From assembly GCF_000237925.1 (NCBI RefSeq), contig NC_031502.1, positions 45,768,215-45,832,214 on the forward strand: DNA of 64,000 nucleotides, in the 5' to 3' direction. The notes under the pieces are model-generated. The model did not search any database, was not told where the DNA came from, and saw only the letters and a program-made list of their open reading frames with translations. The stretch's first letter is position 1, and every line of letters starts with the position of its first letter. A program made the position numbers and the translations under genes. This DNA comes from Schistosoma mansoni. Taxonomy: Eukaryota > Platyhelminthes > Trematoda > Strigeidida > Schistosomatidae. Positions 1-11,900 of the stretch are shown here, piece after piece.

Positions 1-595
1 AGTGATCAAACCCCAGTATATATATATCGATGTCATCATCGAATTGCTTGATATAATCTAGTCATTTAGAACACTGAAAACCCGGAAATTACTGATCAAC
101 GGATCTCTAAGTTACACGAAGTTTCTAGGATATGTATATCTGTATATATGTATATATGTTCATAATGTTAAGACTAAATGTTTCTACTACTCATCGTAAT
201 TGTCTTGTTTTCCTCTGTGATTATTTTCATAAAAAGACAAGATTTCACTAACTTTTAGATAACTCCACTGATAGGCTTAAAGTATTTACACAGTTACTTG
301 ATTCATTTCAGTTCCTAAGTAAAAAGAAACCTTACATCAAATATTACCCACTAATTCGTTGACCTATAGGTCTTATAAGAGCTTGTTGGTAGTTGGATGT
401 AACGTTCAAAATTTTTGTTAACAAACACTAGTACAGAAACTCATGGCAATAAAACAATTATTTCTCTGTGAAGAAAAACTCGTTCGTAAATTTAACACCA
501 GTTTACTTGATGGGAGTGCATCAGTGTTGTATCTTTATAACATCTAAATCCATATTTTTAGATGTAGTCCGACTTATGACGCTAAGGGTTTCTGT
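1..595. other. intergenic, nothing recognised
   Basis: AT-rich sequence with short TA-rich runs. No coding stretch with family resemblance, RNA gene or repeat copy was recognised by eye. Confidence 0.4.
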
Positions 596-1070
596 AATTT
601 ATTTATTTGAACACATAAGTATTGGTACAAGAAGGCACCAGATATATATGCGCCACACAAAAAAATATCATTTCATTTAATTGTGTGAGGGCTATGATAT
701 TGCCCGGGTTCCCAGACCGAAGCGGGTGGTTTTCTTAGGGGGCCACACCCAGAGCCTTTGACCTAAAGGCCTAATCCACAAGACAGTGGAACATCTTAAA
801 GAGATGCAGTCCCATGGTAGCCGGTCATCAACGATTGGTTCATGCACCATTTGTTCCCTCAGGATACTGGAGCCCATGTGCACCATTGGTTTGGAATCAG
901 GGTTTTCCAACTCCCCTAGGTGGACTTTCCATGTCTACCAACCCCGTTAAAGCGCCGGACATTCGCTTTTCGTCCTCTCAATTTCGTAAATAACAGTAAT
1001 GCCACGAGAAAACGGCGGGTAGGACATTCTTGGCAGAGGCTGTATACGCGTGGCCGTGTAAGAGCATTTC
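596..1070 (-). mobile_element. ~470-bp non-autonomous RTE-tailed element, minus copy
   Basis: On the minus strand this reads as the same ~470-bp unit as 32311-32784 and 37607-38077, beginning GAAATGCTCTCACATGG and ending with the block GTACCAATA..TATGTG followed by TAAATAAATAAAT. The last ~60 bp match the 3' end of the LINE at 12175-14930, so it was probably mobilised by that LINE (inference). It abuts an RTE fragment at its 5' end and I see no target-site duplication, so this copy may be rearranged. It contains a 72-codon minus-strand ORF that recurs in the other copies. Confidence 0.75.
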
Positions 1071-1089
1071 GAGAGAGAGGGCAGGACCT

Positions 1090-2035
1090 TCCCACCCTCA
1101 GTTGTAAATTGTTACTCCAGGACTGGCCTGCGTCAACACCCGAACTAAGGATAGGGAGTGAAGTAGTCGAACACGTCGACAACTTCACTTATCTTGGAAG
1201 TCTGATCAGCCCTAATGGGTTGGTGTCTGACGAAATCTCTGCACGGATTCAAAAAGCTCGTTTGGCTTTTGCCAACTTACGTCACCTATGGCGAAGACGA
1301 GACATCCGTCTATCAATTAAAGGACGAGTATACTGCGCATCAGTTCGCTCTGTTCTACTTTACGGCTGTGAAACATGGCCATTAAGAGTAGAAGATACTC
1401 GTAGGTTACTAGTATTTGACCACAGATGCCTTAGAAATATTGCTCGCATCTGCTGGGATAACCGGGTAAGTAATAGTGAGGTTAGACGCAGGGTATTAGG
1501 GAACGATGGTAAATCAGTTGATGAGGTGATGAATCTTCATCGACTGAGATGGTTGGGCCACGTGTTACGCATGCCTGAACACCGATTACCACGACGCGCT
1601 ATGATGACTAGTATTGGGGATGGTTGGAAGAAAGTTAGGGGCGGCCAAACCAAAACATGGCATCAGTGCTTGAAGTCATTAACTTCTAGTCTGAGCCATG
1701 TTGGTAGATGCAGACTACCTGGTTGGGGTCCGCGTGACTATCGTAACCAATGATTGGAGACTCTGTGTGACATGGCTCAGAATCGATCACAATGGCGTAG
1801 GTGTATACACTCTTTATCTTCCCTTAAACCTTGAGATTAAAATTGCTTCATATCTCTCTTCCTTCCTGTACTATATACTTATATACAACCTATAATTTAT
1901 ATACTACCACCAACACTAAATTAACTACTATGAATCCGGTGTTCATCTTGTTGTGCTAACGAGGTATGGCAACTTGGACCGATGCATATATGTGCCTGGT
2001 CCTACGTTGTAGTTGACTTGACTTGACTCTCAGTC
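1090..2035 (+). mobile_element. RTE-clade LINE 3' fragment (subfamily B)
   Basis: The + strand frame ending at 1753 encodes the region after the reverse transcriptase: a YLGS strand, an RRRDIRL helix, LLYGCETWPLRVED, FDHRCLRNIARICW, GHVLRMPEHRLPRR and LPGWGPRD. These blocks line up with the C-terminal third of the protein at 12246-14756 but are clearly a different subfamily. The frame stops at TGA just after GPRDYRNQ, where the copies at 29606 and 42072 continue to WLETLGDMAQNR, so this copy is dead. The 3' UTR matches those copies and ends near 2030 with TTGACTTGACTTGACT, a short tandem tail typical of RTE. The earlier part of the open frame (920-1090) belongs to the neighbouring element. 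Confidence 0.85.
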
Positions 2036-2540
2036 GTACCAGGGCATTTGGGGGGAAAGTATGGATTGCTAAGAAACGGTTTACAAATATTTTATACACA
2101 ACTAACGTTTTTTTTCTGTTTCCTGAGTGATGTATCATGGTCTAGATCAACACTGTTTCACCCCCATTAGGCCAGAAATAACACATAACAGTCGTTAGCT
2201 CTCAGTGTGGTCATGTACAAGAAAAAATATTGTGTAACTGTAACCTACGACATATTTGTACTGGTTTGTACTAAGTAAGTGAGCAGTGGATATAAGCTTC
2301 TGTCTTGTTAAGGAGCTCTTCTGTATCAAGTCTTGTCCAGCAACACAAAGTGCCCTCCAGCCGAATATATCAATGACGTAAATAACATCAAACGGTTTTG
2401 ATGTAAATCGGATGCACGGTCGGTGCTGTGCCCTTGTATATCTAGTAATCCTGACATCTAATGTCATTCGGTTATTTATTTGCTTTTGTTGGTTTAAAAA
2501 TGCCGAAGTCTATCAGCAGTACGATTTTAATCTCATATAT
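2036..2540. other. spacer upstream of TSR3
   Basis: About 500 bp between the LINE tail and the first TSR3 exon. It should contain the TSR3 promoter, but no TATA box or other element could be assigned. Confidence 0.4.
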
Positions 2541-2555
2541 TTTCAGTTCTCCTAC
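2541..2555 (+). promoter_or_regulatory. candidate 3' splice acceptor just upstream of the TSR3 start
   Basis: The sequence TTTCAG ends at 2546, only 9 nt before the ATG at 2556, after a T-rich stretch. It could be a spliced-leader trans-splice acceptor or the end of a 5' UTR intron. Flatworm spliced leaders are known to join close to start codons; which of the two applies here is not decided by the sequence. Confidence 0.3.
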
Positions 2556-5123
2556 ATGAAAACTAAAAGAAAACATTTGTCAAGCTCAAAGTACGAGAGA
2601 GATATGGCTGAAACACATGTTTGTGGTAGTAATTTAAATAACGGTAGGTTTGTCCATATTTATTTTATCGATTAGAAGCACCCAGAAAGATTCTAACAGC
2701 TATGTGGGACTTTGAACAGTGCGATCCGAAGCGTTGCTCGGGCCGCAAATTGGTTCGTTTGGGAATGACAAGATTGTTACGGCTGAACGAAAGCTTTGGA
2801 GGCATTGTTCTTACACCTACTGCGACTTGTGTCTTATCTCCTGACACTGACCGCCAGTTGATGCATAGTGGTGGGATTGCTGTAGTGGATTGCTCTTGGG
2901 CTCAATTGGAGCAGACTGGATTCAAAAAGGTAAGGTTATATGAATCATACCTATATGTCATTTTTTACTACCGTTCAAGGCGAGATAGATGACTCTTGGT
3001 GTTCATAATTGGAATGAATTGAGACCGTTGTCCTATTTATTGTCTGTCAAACGTTTTAATTCTATTCAGTATATTTAGGCAGTAGGGATTAGTGGATTTC
3101 ATCGTTTTAGCTCAGAAAATCTATTCTTCTAAACAACTTCACTTCTTTTCTCCGGTTTATTTTGTTAGTTTTTTAATACTCTGGTCACACATGGTCCTGG
3201 TGCTTTTCGGTTAAAACATGGCATTCAACCTACACGACACAGGCTTAGGGCTCATCTATTTTTCCTATGAACTTTGTTTCTCATACTTGCACTTCTTTTG
3301 GTTCCGTTAATTATTCGTATCATGTACTGTTGGTTTTCTCACAGTGCTGATGTGGAGTTTGGGAAATTGGACTGATTCACATTTAGACTAGGTTCTACGT
3401 TAACGGCTAATTGACTCGAAGCTCGCCCTATCCGCATGGGTTTCGACAGTCGGGAAGTACATAAACATGTACTTAGTATATGAGTTGATGAAGTTTGTAA
3501 CTTCTTGTGTGTATAGGTTTCGAGACACCAGTTGGTAAATATTGACTAAAAATGTGAAAATATATTCTATGAACACTTAGAACAAGAGGGAAATCTGATG
3601 ATGTACGTTCTATCTACAGGTAACTAACTGCCTAGATCATAATCCATTCCACTCACCTTGTGATTCTCATTGGCCATGACTAGTTGATAACTCCAAAAAA
3701 TCTTTATGTGGGTATAAAAAGATCATCTAACATATGGCAAGTTGTGCCAATTGTAGTACTATTTATTTATTTAAACACAAATATTGGTACAAGGAGGCAC
3801 CAATTAGATATGCGCCACATAAGTCACTCGATTTGTGTAAAGTCTGGGATACTGCCCGGGTGCCCAAACCGAAGCAGGTACTACAGGCAAGATTTGTCCA
3901 TTAAGAGAGTATAGATGTGAAATATGATTGTTGAAAGTAGAAACTGTGTAGATTACGAGTATTTGAAAGTAGAATCCCACAAAACACTGAGTTTTATTAT
4001 TATTTATTTTTTTATTTAAACACATAAATATTGGTACAAGGAAGCACCAGATACATATGCGCCTCACAAATCTCATTTGATTTGTGTGATGGTTGTGATA
4101 CTGCCCAGATGCCCAGACTGAAGCACTGAGTAAGTGATGCTAATATTAAACATGGAAAGCCATCTAAATAAGGTCATGAACCTATGTTAACCCGAGCCCT
4201 CATGTATCCATTAAATGCTGACTGATATAAGAATAAATCGGAAGAAAGCTAACTCATCAAGTATAGGGTACTATTCGTGTAGGAAATGTGGTTCCTATCC
4301 CGCTATCTATGCTGATTTAGATGAAGTAGAGTTCAGACCTGCAACTTATTGGTTGAAAGATGATTATTTCAACCGCGAAACAATAACTGCATACGAACTT
4401 TTTTACTACCTCATATTTCTAAACGATATCGACTCGTTTCCCATGAATAGAAGCTTGATTAGGTTTTTTTAATATTCACTAAATCTGATTAACTATATTC
4501 TGATTCTCAGTTATTTTTCTTTCGCTTCATATACTCCTAACTATTATCATTACATTTTCTATTGTTTAGTTGAAATTTCATCACGGACGTTTACTTCCAC
4601 TTTTGATTGCATCTAATCCAGTAAAATACGGCAAACCGTTTCAATTATCATGTGTTGAGGCTCTGGCTGCAAGTCTTTATATTCTTGGTGAACACAATCA
4701 AGCAACTGAATTGTTAAATAAGTTTTCTTGGGGTCATCAGTTTTTAACATTAAATGAACAGCGGTTACAATCCTACGCAAAATGTTCCACTAGTAAAGAA
4801 ATTCTTTGTTGTCAAGAGCGTTTTCTAGAACAAATAACGCGTGTAGATAGTTCAAATACAAGTAAGTGTTTACATATTTCGGAACCAGTTACTATTGTTT
4901 TTAGAATCATATGCTGATATTTATGCTGAACTAGATAACCAAATTTTAGCTGATTCTTCAAGGTTTGTTTATCCGTTAATCTTAACTCTACTTGGACAGT
5001 TCTCAGTGCTCTAGTTCATCAGAGGATTTCACGGAGCAAAGAACAGAAACTCACTCACCAAGTACGTTTAAATATCCCCACTCACTTAATTACCCATGTT
5101 ACCCCTTGTGGGTATCTAAATAG
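2556..5123 (+). CDS. TSR3: 18S rRNA aminocarboxypropyltransferase (TSR3)
   Basis: TSR3 transfers the 3-amino-3-carboxypropyl group of S-adenosylmethionine to the hypermodified pseudouridine of 18S rRNA (family knowledge). Exons: 2556-2643, 2676-2929, 4570-4861, 4905-4962, 5000-5123, giving 271 codons plus stop; human is about 312. Residues 40-57 (WDFEQCDPKRCSGRKLVR) form the N-terminal RLI-like domain. Then come GGIVLTP, the SAM-pocket strand AVVDCSWAQL, LLPLLIASNPVKYGKP and LSCVEALAASL, all diagnostic of the DUF367 core. The tail after residue ~215 is Ser/Thr/Glu-rich, as in relatives. Introns 1, 3 and 4 are 32, 43 and 37 nt; intron 2 is 1640 nt and holds repeat fragments. A donor-like AA|GTACGT at 5061 could add another exon, so the last ~20 residues are the least certain part. 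AATAAA lies at 5761. Confidence 0.93.
3752..3895 (-). repeat. 5'-truncated 3' tail of the RTE-tailed element
   Basis: Minus-strand fragment inside TSR3 intron 2. It carries the GGTACAAGGAGGCACC / GCGCCACATAA block and a CCCGGGTGCCCAAACCGAAGC stretch that match the ends of 596-1070 and 32311-32784. Only the last ~140 bp are present, as expected of a 5'-truncated retrocopy. Confidence 0.7.
3995..4130 (-). repeat. second 5'-truncated RTE-tail fragment
   Basis: Another minus-strand copy of the same tail, 100 bp beyond the first and also in TSR3 intron 2. It has GGTACAAGGAAGCACCAGA, GCGCCTCACAAATC and CCCAGACTGAAGCA. The two differ at several positions, so they look like separate insertions rather than a recent duplication. 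Confidence 0.7.
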
Positions 5124-6450
5124 TTTCATTTTCACTCGTGAACAACACCACTAGAATTTTATATCAGATGGGTTGTTTTCCTTTCACTTATTGATCTTTA
5201 TGCTCCATCTAGGCGACTAGATTAATCCCATTTTTGGGAGATTCTGAATTAGATGGTTGTAGATAATGGATAGAATACCGTCCATCTTGATTGTATACTA
5301 ATTCACACAAGTTAGAAAGGGCTATTTATAGCCTCACGAACACTTTTGTACATATTTAAGCTTATTTTACTGTTACAGTTACAAGTTATTTACAGTACTA
5401 TCAAAATATTGTAAAAGTGAGTTATTTATACTCGTCGATTAGTAAAATGATGTTTCATGTCGTCTAGTCCACACTAATGACTGAATTCTGTTGATCAAGT
5501 TTGGAATGTATTCGCAGCTAATAGTCTCAATATTTTCGTTGCACTGTATTGTATTCTGTGTTCTTTTCACTTTAGTCTAGCTCACAGTAAAAGTATGAAG
5601 TGAATTAATCCCAGATATATCCAGCCTATTTACATTGTGACTGGCTAGTGTAAGGTGGCAGACATACCTTGTATAAATGAATAGTTTTGTGTGGTAAAAG
5701 GCATTCATCCCCGTTTTGTACTTGTGTCAATATTGCTTGTGTTATTTATATCTGGTTCCTAATAAAACAAATGGACAAACTTGTCTGTAGTTGCATAATT
5801 TTGTCTCCTAAATTATTACAATTTCAAATATAAACGTAGCTGAAATATCCGTATATCAGTGAAGACCAGTTGTTTACTTTTGAGAAAAGTGACATTAACG
5901 GCTTATGTAATAGTAGAAAATATGTTCACCCATGTGTAGTTTGGTGATAAAACAGAAACAAATTGAGAATCCAGTGATAAACAGAGAAAATCAATGGAAT
6001 TCAAGCAATAACGCTACTGTTACCTCAATAGCTGTGGTTTACGAACCATTCTATCCAGAAAAGACCAATTAAGACAAACTAATTCTAAACATCCGTTTGA
6101 AGATGAAACTCAACAAAAATGTACTTTGTTATGATAGAAAGAAAGATATTTGTCTGTATGGTTCACATTCCTGAAGTACTTTCTTATTGTGTTGCGAAAT
6201 ACCGAAAATATTTTGATCGTCCTCACTTTTGAAGTCAACACAATATTACCTTTTTAAAACGTTTCTAAATATTGTTTTTGTGTGTGTGTTCAATTCATTA
6301 TTTTGTTCATATCTTTGCAGTAATGGATGTGTTGGCAGTGGCATTGTAGTTCTATTTTGTTTAAAATATCTTAGTAATGATAATCGCTTCATTAAGTACA
6401 AATCGTAGTTAATTTTCGATCATCAGCAAACCAAATTACATGGTAAATAG
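5124..6450. other. TSR3 3' UTR and spacer
   Basis: TSR3 3' UTR followed by AT-rich spacer. Apart from the AATAAA at 5761 I recognise nothing; no coding-like stretch was found on either strand. Confidence 0.4.
5761..5766 (+). terminator. AATAAA polyadenylation signal, probably TSR3
   Basis: Canonical AATAAA about 640 bp after the TSR3 stop and well before the next gene. It is the clearest such signal in the spacer, but AATAAA is common in AT-rich DNA, so the assignment is by position only. Confidence 0.4.
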
Positions 6451-6454
6451 TGAT

Positions 6455-7800
6455 AGTGTTATTGTCCTTCTACGGACACATTGCTAACTGATGAGGTGCG
6501 GATTACATAGCCTGAGTATCATCAAACAGTAATACAATGCCATCCTCATACTCACGGTTGAAAAGTTTTTATCCAGGTAACAGATCTTCACCATCACCAC
6601 ATACTTCAATCAGAACTGTTTTCAGAATATCATAATTGAAAAAGTTAGAGAGTAGGGGTGCGACTGTACAACCCCTTCTAACCTCGCTAGAATGGAACAA
6701 TTGAAGGAGATGGTTGTGTTGCCCCCACTTTACCTATGGTGTTTGCATACAGAACCTTCAATATTTTAAGTTTCCCTGGCACACCCTTCAACAGAGAACA
6801 GTCCTGTTTAAGGGATTAGTGGCTGTTCTTATTTCAAGGAGCACAACAATTGTTGACTTGGAATAAGCATAGTAGTGTTCTAACGTTCGGTCGAGAGTGA
6901 AGATATGATCGATCCATTCTCGACCTAAATAAAACCAGTCTGTTTTTTACGGATTTTGGACAATCTGTCAAGTATGACTCAAACCAATAGTTTGGACGCA
7001 ACAGGGAGTAGATCTACCTCCTGGTGTTTGTTACATAGACGACGTAGACTCTGTCTAAAGATAGCGACGACTGTCGCTTCATTTCAGGATGTTGGAAAAT
7101 TCTAATTCTCAAACTTTTCCAAACAATTCAGTTAGTTTTTTTACCGGAAGTTCCCCACCATTCTTCGAAAATGGCCTGTAGTAAGTAGTCTGGTTCTAGT
7201 CATTTATGGCGCTTCAGGAGTTCGGGTTCCTTGTGGAATTCTGCCTCTTCAGGTAGATCAGTCGTCATCGGCCTTACGGAACAAGACAATCTGATCAATG
7301 TCACCAGGGCAGCAGACCAGATGAATTATTCCTCGATAAGCTCTAACAATTGTCTAAGACGTCACTAAATATTACTGATTAGCATCCTATCAGCTTTGCA
7401 GACTGTTCCACTCACACCAGACTTCATGCTCCTAGTGGCTCAGATCAGTTGAGAGAGCTCCCACCAGTTACCAGATGTTGCCACTGCTCTCAACTCATTA
7501 ACATGCTCTGACCACTGGGCTTCTCAGTCATTACCCAAACTTTGCACAATTCCATTCCTTAAAAATCTACGTTTATTGTCAAACTCTCGGTCACCTGGAG
7601 TAAACAGGCGTGCTTCAATTAGTTGTAAGGAGCCTGTAGAAATACAGAGCTTATAAGCTAGGCGTTTAGCGAAGCTGCAAGCGACTTCACTCGCCATTTT
7701 CATGGCGTCATGTATTTGCAACTAGTGCCTATCCATACTTTTTAGTGGGCTGATAGCTAACCTTGAAGCTAGCTCGGTTTGATATTTTGGTACAATGAAA
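6455..7800 (-). mobile_element. decayed RTE LINE fragment (subfamily A)
   Basis: Read on the minus strand, several frames reproduce the LINE protein at 12246-14756 in order: HDAMKMASEVACSFAKR, GDREFDNKRRFLRN, EAEFHKEPELLKR, then HSSEVRRGC (RT motif B region), DILKTVLIEV and finally the YADD region in a shifted frame ending near 6470. Many stops and frameshifts make it an old, dead copy. It lies between TSR3 and METTL6. Confidence 0.8.
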
Positions 7801-8379
7801 AGTTCAGCTAATTTGTTTGTATCAATCCGTTTAATATAATTTCTGTTGTTTTATATCTTTATCTTACTATAATGATGTAAAATATGGTGAAGTAAACTAA
7901 CATTCTTATCAATTTCTACCTTTATATAACTGACAGATTGTAATAATAACTGACATCTTATTTGTACCAATGATCACTGAAAATTTTTTAAATCCTTACT
8001 AGTGTTTTTAATCTCAAGTATCATGGGGCATGAAATAATAGGCTTCGCCAACTGATGTTTCAACAGTATCAATTGTAGCTATGATTTGTGTTGTCAAGAT
8101 AGTCATGTAAGATCCAATAGTATCACACATAACTATCCCAGGAACTGCGCAATTAACTAAGTGTTCTGAAATCTCTGTATCCTGAATAAATATCGAAATT
8201 TTGCAATTAAAATACCATGTACAGTTAGCAAGTGAAAATAATAAAAGTATATTGGCAGACTAAATAAACAGACAATCATCAGAGCATAACAATGTGATTT
8301 ATCTCTGAGATTCATGGAACTTGAAAATACAATTGGTTTCATCCTCCTTCACACAATGATTTTATCCCATTGAAATCAA

Positions 8380-8840
8380 ATACCGACCAATGTTAGGCCA
8401 CCATTGATAATCTGAAAGCACTGGATATCTGTTTCGTCCTAGTACGAGACTACAGCAGTGCACATCCACGATCCCACATATGGGGTTCGAACCCAGGACC
8501 TTCGGTATCACACAAACGCTTAACCTCTAGACCACTGGACCCAAATCCAACGTTAATAATGTCTACCTTCAACCAATCCACGTTGTCGTGCGACCATTTT
8601 CCATTATCTTCGGTGGGTAACTGCCTCACAGCCAACACAGTTGGACTCGACTGGTCACGGCACCTGACTAGAACTTTGACAATTCCCTCTGAAAGCCAGT
8701 CACTAAAGAGCACACGATAATTTTCAGTGCCATACTAGGACGAAACGACCGTCTATTGCTTCTGCTTTTTCAATGGTGGTCTAACTGATTGATTCATGCT
8801 TTTAAGGAAATTCGACAATCTCCACAACCCCAATTTGAAA
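8380..8840. mobile_element. hammerhead-bearing foldback element, family 2, degenerate
   Basis: The left arm (CCACCATTGATAATCTG..AGCACTGG) is an inverted copy of the right arm (TTGCTTCTGCTTTTTCAATGGTGG). Between them is a minus-strand tRNA-like block with an A-box-like GTGGTCTAGAGGTTAAG and a B-box-like GGGTTCGAACC. A hammerhead-like segment on the minus strand (8460-8421) keeps AGGACGAAAC but its CTGANGAG box has become CTGTAGTC. On the + strand at 8725-8760 only the AGGACGAAAC half remains. It ends with ATCTCCACAACCCC, a terminus seen in sister copies. It lies about 160 bp upstream of the METTL6 start codon. Confidence 0.7.
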
Positions 8841-8999
8841 ATAACTTCATCAACTTTGAAATCATACTATTTCTGTTCTTGCCTATTTGTACGAAAGTTT
8901 TTTTTATGTTAGTGTCCAAATTAAATTCATTAAAATCAATTTACTAACCAACTAATAGGTGCTTATAAAAAATTCATACTGTAAAATGTTAATATTTCT

Positions 9000-11900
9000 A
9001 TGTTTGAACTAAATCATTATTTTGTTCTGTTATGTAAACAAAACTTTCGTTCTTTGATCTACACATCACAGCTGATAGTAACTCTGACCAACAGGATTCT
9101 ACTGTAATTAAAGGTGAAGAAATAAACAAGGTCATCACTAAACAAATCGATACATTGGTTAGTTCATTTGAACGAACCAAACTTTTCACAGAATGTGGCA
9201 AAAATTGGGATCGCTTCTACAAGCGTAATGGTGTTCGATTTTTCAAGGTTTTTATTACTTGGCATAATTTTCATTTTAATTTATACGATTCTGTAAAATA
9301 AAACTTAGCGTGGATAATATATATATATATATATATATATGACGTAGATGGTCCATTGCACTATTATTTCCTGTGTACATGAGATCAAAAGAACATAACT
9401 TGCTGTTTGACGGACATATTAGAAATTGTTTTGTCTTGGAACGCCAACCAATGTCACGTGCTAAATTTACGAGTCAAAGTTCTAATTTTGTTTATTACGC
9501 GTCCGTTATTTATTCTATATCCTAGTGTTTCAGATTTGACCGACTATACATCTGGCCGACACCTCTAAGCTTCTGTTAATCCGTAACCCACAAACCTTTC
9601 CTTACACGCTGCCGTGAGTCCAAAAAGTCAGCAACCAGTTTCTGTTGTTATATTTCAAACACAAGTGGGTTTACATACAGACATTGGACTGCATCGCACC
9701 GTAAGGTGGAAAATCACAATTATACATATATCAGCCATAAGTTCCTGTGAATAATCAATTAGCAATAAAATAGGAATAGTATACAGCTCACTAATAGTTA
9801 ATGGATTAAACGAAAGTGTTAAAGAAACTCAATATATAGATTTAGTAATCCACTTATTGTACAATGAAAATATACATAATAGTAATAATACGAAAACCAA
9901 TTCCATAAGTTCCAACTTCTATGATATCCCATTGTGACAAATGTCACTATGACAGGAACTAGCATTAGATGCATCTATAAGGGCTGTTGACATAGCCTTC
10001 AAATTTAAAGCCAGAAAAGCTTCAGATCCAGTAAAAAGGTTTTTAGCGTTTTTTCCGCGACAGTGTTTTGTCTAGCACACCTATTGAATCCTTTGTAATT
10101 GACGGCAGCCCTGCCACAAGCAATGCTCTGTCTACCAACTCTCCGAGTGCTCAGGCTATTTTGTGCAGAAATCATGTTTTATGCAACATTCTTGGGCGAG
10201 TAAGCAGACGATATTATGTGGCTATTGTTTCTTTAGAAAGTGTCAACCAATACGTTTCAACTATTTCTGGATGTAATGTACACGAAAAACGTTGAACGGT
10301 AAAAAGTGTATTTAGTCCATTGATATCATTCTTATATTCCATTTGTACGTCAGTATATTAAACAAAAAGATCCAAACTTTTTTTGTTTACTGGAGAACAA
10401 CTTCATGATAACAAAGAAAAAGTGAACTCGAGCGTTCAAGCTACATGCTCAACTACTTCTTCAGACCAATACCAACTTCGTTGAAGTCACTCACAGGGTT
10501 ATAAAAACGTGGAATTTGAAGCGTACTGTTTTACTTTGAGCATATCACTTGTTTCTGCGAAGTAGCTACTGGTTGCAAACAAGGTATCACTAATCGGTCG
10601 ATAGTTATCCGTAACACTCACGGTATGTTAGACTTATGGAGGCGTATAAGTCCGCGCGCCTGTCAACTTATGGAAGATGGGATGCACACACGTTGACCCA
10701 GTTTTTCGCTCATTGTGAAATACCTTTTCAGTACGATGCTTTACTGGAAGGTACACTATCTGCACGGATATCATGAAATGTAACTGCTATTTCTGGTGCG
10801 AAACTCATTTACCGTGTAGGCATTTGGTGACCTACACAATGCAGTATAGTGACGCAGTAAACCGCGTAAGTTTATGCACAAAGTGGTGGGTATTATCTAC
10901 TGAATCCTTGTATCCCGTAAACATGTTGCGGAACATCCTAGACACCGGTTTCGCAGCTGACGCTAGTGAATTTTGCGAGGTTTTTGAATAGTCTGGTGAT
11001 TATTCACCAACAGTTCTGGCCGATAGTTAATTTAATCCTACATGTGATGCATGGTTCGGTGCCTAAGTTTTGTGCTTCTAGTCTTATTGTTCAAATTTGC
11101 TTTCATTGCTCCTTTACCACTATAAATCACCTACATATTTCAAAAATCGTTGTTACATACGACTGGAGATCAATAAATACCAGTCAACAATGAATTTCGC
11201 CATAACATCGACCTAGGTGTTTTGGTTTCCAGCGGTGATCATGATATTAAGATGGTAAATAAGTTGTATTCATTAATCCTCATGCTAGAGTTTTCTCTTC
11301 TACAAAAGTTTGAATGAAAGTTCAAGACTTGAATTGCTTTAATGAAAACAACTGGTCGTCTAAAGAAGTTATAAAACTTTCATCTTATACCAGTAATGCA
11401 CATGGACGTGGCGAACTGTTGATAAAGATGGTTTAAAGTATGGAGATTTCAGCCTTATCTACCAACAGCCTAGAATATCGATTTCCGATTTAACCATTTA
11501 CTGATGAAAAATAAAATCTAACCCTGTCAAATCTTAGATACAGTCTGTAATTTTCCTACGCTCATGAATATTATCACTAGTTTTAAATAGCCTCTTTGTC
11601 TAATATCTTTTACATCTTCAGTTCGAAAGAAGGTGAATTTATTTTACTAATTGCCAGATCTCCTACGTAGGCTGCCGATTGTTGCACCACAGTTCATTTA
11701 TCTTGATGCAATATTCTATTCGTTCAATGATTAAGTTGGTACTTTATCTTTTACAATACTTTGTTTTTTAATTTGAAAGGATCGCCATTGGACAACACAC
11801 GAGTTTACAGAATTATTATCCTTACATAACAGAACTCCAAGATCTCTTCTTGAAGTCGGTTGTGGTGTTGGAAACTTTCTAATCCCTTTAATTGAAAGTA

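Noticed and set aside
920-1753. 277-codon + strand open frame as a single gene
   Set aside because: Its first ~55 codons are the antisense of a non-autonomous element and the rest is LINE C-terminus; the frame is accidental across the junction.
4215-4472. 85-codon + strand frame with a CxxC motif inside TSR3 intron 2
   Set aside because: Not needed for the TSR3 protein, which joins 2929 to 4570 in phase; no family match recognised.
8998-9201. minus-strand 67-codon frame opposite METTL6 exons 1-2
   Set aside because: It is the antisense shadow of coding exons of METTL6.
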